A DNA stretch of 64,000 nucleotides from G963662655 sp963665015 (GTDB lineage: Bacteria; Cloacimonadota; Cloacimonadia; Cloacimonadales; JAIOQZ01). The translations under genes and the position numbers were made by a program. The stretch spans positions 310,001 through 374,000 of the forward strand of contig CAXXSY010000003.1 of NCBI GenBank assembly GCA_963665015.2. Direction: 5' to 3'. The notes below the pieces were generated by a model. It searched no databases. It was not told the origin of the DNA and saw only the letters and a list, made by a program, of their open reading frames with translations. Each line of letters starts with the position of its first letter. Position 1 is the first letter of the stretch. This document shows, one piece after another, positions 28,306 through 36,200 of the stretch.

Positions 28306-29030
28306 AGAACTGGCGAATTCTGCATCGCGGCGTCTTCGACGGAATCGAGATAACGACGGTTCCCGGGAAGCGAACGTATTCCCCCGAAATCCTGAAGCAG
28401 ATCGATCTCGAATGGGAACGCGCGTCCCGCCAGAATCCCACGCTATACAACGGCGTCGCCTTCAGCCTGCTGGAAAGCTCGGTGAAAGATCGAACGCTGC
28501 ATCTGCTCGTTCAGGAGACCGATTATAAATCGTTCTACGGGACCAACGCCACCCACGCGAAGGATTTGACCGACCCGAACGACCGTTCCGACATCCTCGC
28601 CGCCTGCTGCGTGTGCGTAACCTCGGATAACAGGGTAATCATCGGACAACGAAGCGACCGACAGACAAAGGGCGCAGGAAAATGGCACGTGATCGGCGGA
28701 AATCTGGACATTCTCGATCCCTACCAGCTCATGAAGCGCGAGATCGTCGAGGAATCCGGCGTTGATCCGGAGCATATCGAAACCCTCGAATGCATGGCGC
28801 TGGGACTATGCGTCATCGGCAAGAAACCGGAGCTGCTCTTCCGTGCACGCTTGAATTGCGACCCGGAATATGTAAGAACCCGGCTCAGCCACGCGATCGA
28901 TGCCGAAGAGCACACGGAGATACGCTTCGTGCCGATTGACGAGCTGAAGCATTTCATCGATCATAATCCGATTGTTCCTGTTGGTGAAGCGGCGATTGCG
29001 ACATATTTGCAGATGATTTCATCCCCCTGA
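28302..29030 (+). CDS. Nudix hydrolase with extended N-terminal domain, possibly NUDT22-like
   Basis: 242 residues. The Nudix box is REIVEESGV with an upstream GGNLDILDPY; the first Glu of the consensus GX5EX7REUXEEXGU is a Leu here, while the REUXEE metal-binding part is intact. The N-terminal ~100 residues (IDLEWERASRQNPTLYNG, then QETDYKSFYGTNATH) resemble, from memory, the mammalian UDP-glucose pyrophosphatase NUDT22, which also has an imperfect Nudix box. If so it would cleave UDP-sugars; this is inference. The ATG overlaps the rsmI stop. The yfhO-like glycosyltransferase two genes upstream would fit nucleotide-sugar metabolism. Confidence 0.8.
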   Translation: MKNWRILHRGVFDGIEITTVPGKRTYSPEILKQIDLEWERASRQNPTLYNGVAFSLLESSVKDRTLHLLVQETDYKSFYGTNATHAKDLTDPNDRSDILAACCVCVTSDNRVIIGQRSDRQTKGAGKWHVIGGNLDILDPYQLMKREIVEESGVDPEHIETLECMALGLCVIGKKPELLFRARLNCDPEYVRTRLSHAIDAEEHTEIRFVPIDELKHFIDHNPIVPVGEAAIATYLQMISSP

Positions 29031-29127
29031 CAAGTGTGAGTTTTGCGAAGCAATAACTCGAATCTCTCAACAGGGAATAATAGGGGGGTTCTCAGTTCCT
29101 ATATTCGCACAATGAAGGCTTGAAAGT

Positions 29128-30024
29128 ATGAAAAAATACCTGTTCATCATCAACCCCATCACACGGGGCGGCAACAAGACACACCGCTACGTCGAGTACG
29201 TGAAGGAGCATTCCGGACTCGATATTACACTCTACACGACCCAGTGCGCCGGCGATGCAGAGGAAAAGGCGTCCCTGTCGGCAGATGAGGGATTCAGCCA
29301 CGTGATCTCCGTCGGCGGCGACGGCACCTTGAACGAAATCCTCAACGGTCTGATGAAGATCGATCCCGACCAACGGCCTGTGCTGGGAACCATCCCCGCC
29401 GGCGGCGGAAACGATTTCGGCAGGATGATCGGTATCCCACGCGAACCGGCGATCGCCTTCGACATGATCCTCCGGGACCACGTCACCGAGGTGGATGTCT
29501 GCCGCGTGAACGACCGCTATTTCATCAACAACCTGGGCGCTGGATTCGACGCGAAGGCGTCCTGGATGGCGGAGAAGGCACGACCCATGCAGGGAATGCT
29601 GCGCTATCTGGCGGGAATATTTCTGGCGTTTATGAGCTACAAGGGCTACGAGATGGACGTAGAGGCTGACGGCGAGCGATTTACCGAGAAATACCTTCTG
29701 GCGGCCATCGGAAACGGCAGCACCACCGGCGGCGGCATCCCCATGACGCCCAACGCCGACCTGCGCGACGGACTGCTGGACGTCTGCCTGGTGCGGCATA
29801 TCTCGATTTTCAGAGCGCTGTTCCTGCTACCGAAAGTCTTTTCCGGCAAGCACATCGAGCATCCCGTAGTGCGCGAATTCCGCTGCCGCCAACTGCACCT
29901 CTTCGCGCCGGACGGCATTCCCATCTACTATGACGGCGAGCTGCCCCTGCCGGAGAAGTGGAACGACATGCTGATCGAGGTCGTGCGCGATCCGATCCGC
30001 GTCGTCACCGGAGAAACGCCATGA
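29128..30024 (+). CDS. Diacylglycerol/lipid kinase family protein (YegS/DgkB type)
   Basis: 298 residues with the soluble lipid-kinase catalytic domain. The P-loop-like NPITRGG is near the start, the nucleotide loop is SVGGDGTLNEILNGL, and GTIPAGGGNDFGRMIG forms the second conserved block (usual GTGND). A beta-sandwich C-terminal domain follows, with GFDAKAS, GNGSTTGGGIPMTPNADLRDGLLDV and the closing YYDGELPL strand. It phosphorylates diacylglycerol or a related lipid at the membrane face. It follows the Nudix gene by 97 bp and overlaps rarA by 4 bp (ATGA), so these two are one unit. Confidence 0.93.
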   Translation: MKKYLFIINPITRGGNKTHRYVEYVKEHSGLDITLYTTQCAGDAEEKASLSADEGFSHVISVGGDGTLNEILNGLMKIDPDQRPVLGTIPAGGGNDFGRMIGIPREPAIAFDMILRDHVTEVDVCRVNDRYFINNLGAGFDAKASWMAEKARPMQGMLRYLAGIFLAFMSYKGYEMDVEADGERFTEKYLLAAIGNGSTTGGGIPMTPNADLRDGLLDVCLVRHISIFRALFLLPKVFSGKHIEHPVVREFRCRQLHLFAPDGIPIYYDGELPLPEKWNDMLIEVVRDPIRVVTGETP

Positions 30025-31331
30025 AAGACCAGCTCGACATTTTCGCCGATCAGATGAAGCCAACCAACATCCCACTGGCGGAAAAGGCTCGACCGGACAG
30101 TCTCGAAGACATCCTCGGTCAGGAAAAGCTTTTGTCCGAAAACTCCGCCCTGCGCACCATGATCCAGACCGGCAAATACTCCTCCTTCATCCTGTGGGGT
30201 CCGCCCGGTTGCGGTAAGACCACCATCGCACGACTCATCCAGCAGAAGACCGATCAACGCTTCCTCGCCTTCAGCGCCGTGCTCGCAAGCATCAAGGACG
30301 TCCGCGAGGTGATGAAGGAAGCCGAATACACGCTCCACACCGAGAACCGAGGTACCATCCTCTTCGTCGATGAAATCCACCGCTTCAACAAGGCGCAGCA
30401 GGACGCGTTTCTGCACTTCATCGAGTCGGGCGCCATCATCCTCATCGGCGCGACAACCGAGAACCCGAGCTTCGAAGTCATCCCGGCGCTCCTCTCGAGA
30501 TGTCACGTCTTCGTACTCGAATCGCTGGGTGAACCGCACCTGAAATCGATCACGGAACGGGCGCTCGAAAAAGTCGATCGCAGCATACCGGACGACGTCC
30601 TTGACTACATCGCGGAGCTCAGTGGCGGCGACGCTCGCAAAGCGCTCAACTACCTCGAAATCCTGCTCAACCAGTTCATGGAAGGCGAATCGCTGACTGT
30701 GGAAGCAGCCTCCGAACGCCTGGCGAAGAAGGCGATGTTCTACGACAAGAGCGGCGAGGAGCACTACAACCTGATCTCGGCACTACACAAGTCGATTCGC
30801 GGCAGCGATCCGCAGGCGGCACTCTATTGGCTGGCGCGTATGCTCGAAGCCGGCGAAGACCCGCTCTACATCGTGCGCAGGCTGGTGCGATTCGCGTCGG
30901 AGGATGTCGGACTCGCCGATCCAAACGCGCTTCAGCAGGCGATCGCGGCGAAGGACGCGGTTCACTTCCTCGGCATGCCCGAGGCCGACAACGCCATCGC
31001 GCAGCTGGTCGTCTATCTCGCCACCGCGCCCAAGAGCAACGCCATCTACCATGCCTACAAACTCGCCCGTGACGACGCCCGCAAGACCAGTCACCTCGGC
31101 GTTCCCATGCACATCCGAAACGCCCCTACGCAGCTCATGAAAGACCTCGATTACGGCAAGGACTACGCCTATTCCCACGACTTTGAAAACCACTACCGAT
31201 ACCAGAACTATTTCCCCGGAAAGATGGGCGAGAAGACCTACTACGAGCCCTCGCCTTTCGGATTCGAGAAGGATATCCGCAAACGCCTCGAGTGGTGGAA
31301 AAAGCTGCGGGAGAAGCAGGAGAAGGATTAG
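30021..31331 (+). CDS. rarA: Replication-associated recombination protein A (RarA/MgsA) AAA+ ATPase
   Basis: 436 residues, normal for RarA, which acts at stalled forks and gaps with SSB and RecA. It begins IPLAEKARPDSLEDILGQEK, followed by Walker A GPPGCGKTT and FSAVLASIKDVREVMKEA. Walker B is ILFVDEIHRFNKAQQDAFL, with sensor ATTENPSFEV and the RarA-specific C-terminal blocks YDKSGEEHYNLISALHKSIRGSDP and FASEDVGLADP. The ATG at 30021 overlaps the lipid kinase stop. The frame is open a little upstream but that is inside the kinase gene. It is the last gene before the mobile-element region. Confidence 0.97.
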   Translation: MKDQLDIFADQMKPTNIPLAEKARPDSLEDILGQEKLLSENSALRTMIQTGKYSSFILWGPPGCGKTTIARLIQQKTDQRFLAFSAVLASIKDVREVMKEAEYTLHTENRGTILFVDEIHRFNKAQQDAFLHFIESGAIILIGATTENPSFEVIPALLSRCHVFVLESLGEPHLKSITERALEKVDRSIPDDVLDYIAELSGGDARKALNYLEILLNQFMEGESLTVEAASERLAKKAMFYDKSGEEHYNLISALHKSIRGSDPQAALYWLARMLEAGEDPLYIVRRLVRFASEDVGLADPNALQQAIAAKDAVHFLGMPEADNAIAQLVVYLATAPKSNAIYHAYKLARDDARKTSHLGVPMHIRNAPTQLMKDLDYGKDYAYSHDFENHYRYQNYFPGKMGEKTYYEPSPFGFEKDIRKRLEWWKKLREKQEKD

Positions 31332-31710
31332 TTTAGAGTAATGCCCAATTTTCTCATCATTGTGAATGCAACAACTGGAAAACGGCTCGAAACGATGGAA
31401 AAACTGCCGTCACTGGAAAGAAAGACTGCCGTCACTTGCAACTTGGAAGAGTGACCACATGAATATGATTGATGGTGCGAGAGTTAATGGCATTTCCTGT
31501 CTGTAAGTTGACACCCTTCTTTCCATCGTGCAAAAACGTTTCTCTCTTCTGATATTTGATTGAAATGACGTTGCTTGGGCGTATTTGCAGAGCGTTATTG
31601 CACTTTTTCCATTTGCGGGTTTCTGCGGGAGGGTTCTTCCACTCTGGGTTCGTCTTTGCAGGAGGTTTGCGGCTCTCGCCTCTTCTGTAACATGCTCTAA
31701 CTATTTAGCT
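31332..31710. other. Non-coding left flank of the insertion sequence
   Basis: 379 bp without a plausible gene. An 11-base direct repeat CTGCCGTCACT occurs twice near 31406 and 31429. Nothing here resembles the Rhs sequence found on the right side of the element, so the locus has been rearranged as well as hit by the insertion. Confidence 0.6.
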
Positions 31711-31725
31711 TAGAGCAAATAACGC

Positions 31726-31753
31726 TTGACATGACGTATTGGGTTTGTACATT
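31726..31753 (+). promoter_or_regulatory. Candidate promoter of the transposase gene
   Basis: TTGACA (31726-31731) and TACATT (31748-31753) are 16 bp apart and end 6 bp before the ATG at 31760. The -35 box lies inside the left terminal repeat. A transcript would be nearly leaderless. Confidence 0.4.
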
Positions 31754-31759
31754 TGCACC

Positions 31760-32125
31760 ATGAAGATATCAATAAGCGAAGTACGCCAAAAAGCACTTAC
31801 TGCCTACGAACATGGCAAGGGGACACAATCGGAAATAGCCGATTTATTTGGGATTAGTTCCCGCACCTTCCAGCGATGGTACAGGCAGTACAAAAGCGAT
31901 CGCACAACCGCTCCCAAACCCCGAGGCCACCGAGTAGCAGTTTATACTAGCGAGGCCTTGAAAGAATTGGATGAACTCATTCAAAATAAACCCGATGCAA
32001 CACTTGAGGAGTTGCGTAAGGCTACAGGGAAGAAATGTTCGATCATGTCAGTGCACAGAGCTGTGGTCAGGCTTGGCTACAGCCTAAAAAAAAACTCTAC
32101 TCGCCAGCGAACAAAAGAGAGATAG
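31760..32125 (+). CDS. IS630-family transposase, N-terminal frame (orfA)
   Basis: 121 residues with two helix-turn-helix units: KGTQSEIADLFGISSRTFQRW and ATLEELRKATGKKCSIMSVHRA. They bind the element ends. The frame ends at TAG shortly after a run of nine A (32086-32094). The DDE half continues in the +1 frame, and both halves read as normal IS630 sequence up to the A run, so the full transposase needs frameshifting or polymerase slippage there. An in-frame TTG at 31739 precedes the chosen ATG but falls on the promoter. Confidence 0.85.
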   Translation: MKISISEVRQKALTAYEHGKGTQSEIADLFGISSRTFQRWYRQYKSDRTTAPKPRGHRVAVYTSEALKELDELIQNKPDATLEELRKATGKKCSIMSVHRAVVRLGYSLKKNSTRQRTKER

Positions 32126-32708
32126 CATAGCTCGAGCCCGTAGCCAATGGCGAGAGTTTCAGAAGAAGCTGGATTGCCGTCAGCTTGTCTTCGTCGACGA
32201 ATCTTCGGCTAAAACAAACATGACCCGCCGATATGGAAGAGCACGAAGAGGTCAGCGAGTTACGTCATATGCACCCCACGGGCACTGGAACACCACGACA
32301 ATGATTGGTTCCATAAGGCTTGATGGAACAACAACTTGTATGGCAGTAAACGGATCGACCAACGCTGAGGTATGGCGAGAGTATGTACGCCAGGTTCTTT
32401 GCCCGTCATTGAAGCAAGGAGATGTGATCATTGCAGATAATTTAAGTGCCCACAAAGATAAACTGGCCTGGGATATGATTGAAGCTTGCGGCGCCAGACT
32501 GGAATTTCTTCCCCCGTACAGTCCGGATCTAAATCCAATCGAAAAGATGTGGAGCAAAATCAAGGCATACCCGAGAGGAGTCGAGGCACGTACATTTGAC
32601 ACATTGATAGAAGCAATTGGACAGGCATTTGATTTAGTCGTAAACAGTGACGCAGAGGGTTATTTTTTTTCATGTGGATATGGTCATCTCATTCGTGATG
32701 CCCTCTAA
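32088..32708 (+). CDS. IS630-family transposase, DDE catalytic frame (orfB)
   Basis: In this frame the sequence reads KKTLLASEQKRDSIARARSQ after the A run, then the catalytic triad: Asp in VFVDESSAKTNMTRR, Asp in IIADNLSAHKDKL and Glu in PPYSPDLNPIEKMWSKIK. This is the IS630 DDE domain. There is no good start codon before the ATG at 32220, which lies after the first catalytic Asp, so independent translation would give an inactive protein; fusion with orfA is required. All three catalytic residues are present, so the element may be active. Confidence 0.85.
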   Translation, partial: KKTLLASEQKRDSIARARSQWREFQKKLDCRQLVFVDESSAKTNMTRRYGRARRGQRVTSYAPHGHWNTTTMIGSIRLDGTTTCMAVNGSTNAEVWREYVRQVLCPSLKQGDVIIADNLSAHKDKLAWDMIEACGARLEFLPPYSPDLNPIEKMWSKIKAYPRGVEARTFDTLIEAIGQAFDLVVNSDAEGYFFSCGYGHLIRDAL

Positions 32709-33132
32709 CCTGCCTCTTTTCAATAGGAATCGGACACACTGTTTTCGGCAGCGCGGTATATGAAGACGGTGTGCTGAAATTTATCTTTACATCCGAGGGA
32801 CGCATCGCCTATAATGCAACCAATGATGTGTATGAATTTATCTATGACGTCAAGGACTACCTGGGGAATACGCGCGTGAGCTTCAAACCGACAGCAGCAG
32901 GAAACGAGATCATGCAGGAAGACCACTACTACCTGTTCGGCATGAAGATGGCCGGCTTGAGCCTGGTTACCGGCGCTCCGGAAACCAAGTTCACCGGTGG
33001 CGGCAAAGAGCTGGAGGACGACTTCAACCTCAACCTTTGAGAGACGACGGGTACCACTACGGCGCCCGCTACTACGATCCGCAGCTCGGCAGATGGCAGC
33101 AGGTGGATTCGCTCCGGCATTTCAAAACGTAG
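32709..33132 (+). pseudogene. Remnant of an Rhs/YD-repeat protein core
   Basis: The frame immediately right of the insertion sequence reads IGIGHTVFGSAVYEDGVLKF and YDVKDYLGNTRVSFKP. It continues to FTGGGKELEDDFNLNL and a TGA at 33038-33040. A different frame then gives YHYGARYYDPQLGRW, the signature of the Rhs repeat-associated core, before a stop at 33130. The normal order is GKELDDEF..LYYYGARYYDP in one frame, so a short insertion or frameshift has broken it. The long N-terminal repeat region and the variable toxin tip are both missing. It is a dead fragment of a polymorphic-toxin or Rhs-type surface protein. Confidence 0.85.
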
Positions 33133-33179
33133 CTTACAAACACCCAATCGAATTATACAATATCCGGTAAAAAGCAAGA

Positions 33180-33201
33180 ACCTCCTGTATCTCAAGAAGG
33201 T
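33180..33201 (-). terminator. Possible terminator of the 33226-38733 gene
   Basis: On the minus strand ACCTTCT/AGGAGGT can pair with one mismatch around an 8-nt loop, followed by TCTTGCTTTTT. It lies 25 bp after the stop codon. Confidence 0.5.
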
Positions 33202-33225
33202 CCCTGTCTGTTGGAATATGCGATT

Positions 33226-36200
33226 TTACTTCTTCAGCATGGCTTTAACGTCTCTCCAGGTCATCTTTCTGCTCTGCATGAGCGGCTGGAGCCTGGCCAT
33301 GAATTGACCTTCGTAGTCGCGGATGGCAATCACCCGATAGAACATGTTTTCGGAGAACTGAACCACCCGCTCATGCACAAACGTCGTGTCGGTCGTGGCA
33401 GTCAGATGGTAGTAGTCGTCGGGATCCGATTCGGGCGTCTCGCTGTAATTGATCACATAGAAGTCCGGTGTCACCGGTACGCCGTGAACGGTTTGTGTTA
33501 CCGGATTCCAGCTGATGTTTGCATCTTGCGCATCGAGCGCGATCAGAACGTTCTGCGGAGCCGGGATATCGTCGTAGATACCGCTTCCGGCGAGATCGAT
33601 TTCCAGCTCCGGATCGTTGAGCGCATTGCTGGTAATGGTCAGTGTGGCTGCGTAAGGCTGATCGGATTCCGGCGTGAAGGTCACCTGGATAACGTCCTCG
33701 GCGCCCGGTGCGATCGGATTGCCCAGATTGCCATAGGCCCAGTCGAACACGGGTGTCCGGTTGCCGACAATCGCCAGGTTTCCGATGACGAGGTTTTCGC
33801 CGCCGTCGTTGCGGACGGTGATATCGAGGGTGCGGTCCGCGCCGATATAGACGTCTTCGAAGTCCAGCGATTCACTGGTCACGGAAGTGATCAGCGCAAC
33901 GGTCGTCAGGTCGAAGTAAAACGCGCCCATGTCGGTGACGGTGCCGTCCGGATCGAGCTCCATGAGCGGATCACCCGCGTTGAAGCAGGGCGAGTCATAG
34001 GGGATGTGGTAATCGTCGCTCGCGGCATCGAGGAAGAGCGGATCGGTATCGATAACGCCGGTGCCCCAGTTGACGGTTCCGTTGGTGCCGGTCACGCCTG
34101 CCGCGCCATCCTGGAAATCGGTGTAGCTTATGTCGATCGTGCTGGGGTCGTCGTAGGCGTTGAAGTAGAGCTGATCGACGGTGTTGTCCCACACGATGGC
34201 GTTGGTCAACGAGACCGAGGTTGCGGTCAGGAGCATGGCGCCGCCGTACTGCGAGGTGTTGTCCGCGATGGTGCAGTGGTCGAGTATCAGTCCGTCGCAG
34301 CTCGTGATACGCAGCGCGCCACCCGATACGTCGGCGGTGTTGCCGGACAGGAGCAGATATTCCATGATGGGCAACGCGTCTTGCATGTAGATACCACCAC
34401 CGCGCGGCGCCTGGTTGTCCAGCACCTCGAGATAGCGTAAGGTCGCATAGGTGTTGTTGCCGAATATCCCGCCGCCGTAGCCGGATGACTGGTTGTTCAC
34501 GATCGCGCAATGTTCAATCATAGGATTGCTGTTCTGGATCATGATGCCACTCTCGCTACCGCCGGTGACGGTTAGCCCGATCAGTCTGGCGGAGGAACTC
34601 TCGCCGCTCGCGATGGTGACAGTCGTTCCACTGCCGGTTCCGTCGATCACGGTCTGTCCGATGAACGATTCGTCGCCCGTGGTCAGATATTCGGAGGCGA
34701 CGACGATATTTTTTCCGCTATAATCGATATTCTCGGCATAGGTTCCCGGATGCACGAGGATGGTGTCGTTTTCGGAAGCGGCGTCGATGCCCTCCTGAAT
34801 GGTGGCGAAGTTGCCGGGAATGTGGAAGAGGGTGAGGTCTTCATAGACGTTGATGTAATCGATCTTCGCCTCGCTGTCGCTTTCGCTGCCGACGGAATAG
34901 ACCGTCAATGTCACCGTATAGGCTCCGGCTTCCGTGTAGATGAATTGCGGATTCTGCTCGTAGGAATCGATGGTTCCGTCGTTGTCGAAGTCCCATTGCC
35001 ATTCGACCGGGTATCCTGTCGATTCGTCGGTGAACTGCACAACGAACGGATACGCACCGGTGGTCACGTTGGCCGAGAATTCGGCGATAGGGGGACTTGT
35101 CGCCGGATCGTACCACGGATCGTAGAATACCTGGCCGCAAGAGCTATTGTCTGTGGCATCGTAGATATGCTCCGCGATCTCTGCCTGTGTGTAGTAGCCC
35201 CAGTCGTTGTAGTATGCTTGCACGTCGGTAGATGACTGGTTGTAGAGCTGGATCAGGCCGCCGTTGTTGTTCTGGAGTGTGTTCAGCCCCTCGTCGCGGT
35301 AGCGGACGTTCGCCACGCCCAGATCGGGAGTCGGTGTGCCTGAAATATAGACACCGTAGCTGTCGTTATCGCGAATCACGTTGTTGCGGAGCAGAACATT
35401 CGAGCTCCCGAAGCGCAGACCCTGCCCGTGACTGTATTGAACGAGATTGTCGGTGAATATCCCCGTGTCCGCATTGTCGAACAAGATCGCACTGTAAGAG
35501 GAACCGCCATAGAAAACCGCGCAGTGCTGCATCACGCAGTTACCCTGGTTGTTGTTGAGGCTGTTGAAATAGAGGTAATACCAGTCTCCCGGAGCTGGTT
35601 CTGTCGTGTCAGTGTCACCGTTCAGATCGCCACCGTGGGTGTCGTCTTTGAAGGAAGTGAAGATGATATTCTGGGTGGGATTACCGACGGCGTTCAACGT
35701 TCCGTAGATATTCAATCTGCCGTAGGTATCAAATTTAACGATCTCACCCGCCGGCACCGTGAGTGTGTGATCCTGCGATAGCGTCGTCGTGCCGATGATC
35801 ACGTACGGGAATCCGCAAACGGCTTCGGATAGCACGTAGTCGCAGTCGATGTCTCCGCTGATGCCGAAGGCGTTGATTGTGTTGCCGGAACCGGTGTTGC
35901 CGGTATAGACCCGGATATTCGAAGCGTCGATGTACGCGGCGTAACTACCGCAATTGCTGATATCGCAATCGTTGATCTGGAGATCGCAGTTACTGTAGGC
36001 ATAGATACCAAACGAGCCACAACCATCAATCGTGCAGCCATCGAGATTCAATGTGGCATTCGTTGTATAGACGCCGTATCGATCGCAATCCAAAATCCGG
36101 TTGTTGGTAACGGTGAGCGTGTCGTTTAATGCTCGAAATCCGTTGTAATCGCTGTATTGGATCAGGTTGTTGGTGAAGTAGCCGTCGTCAGTATTGTTGA

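Larger units (their letters stand above)
31711..32707 (+). mobile_element. IS630-family insertion sequence, about 1 kb, TA-flanked
   Basis: Imperfect terminal inverted repeats begin GAGCAAATAACGCTTGACAT at 31713 and, on the other strand, GAGGGCATCACGAATGAGAT from 32705; 16 of the first 23 positions agree. Both ends abut TA (31711-31712 and 32706-32707), the target duplicated by IS630/Tc1-mariner elements. Two overlapping frames inside encode the helix-turn-helix and DDE parts of the transposase. The stop codon of the second frame is made by the right TA plus the next base. Confidence 0.85.

Noticed and set aside
33211..34440. 409-codon plus-strand frame and similar repeated frames up to 37950
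   Set aside because: Mirror frames of the tandem beta-helix gene; they repeat with the same 723-bp period and lack motifs.
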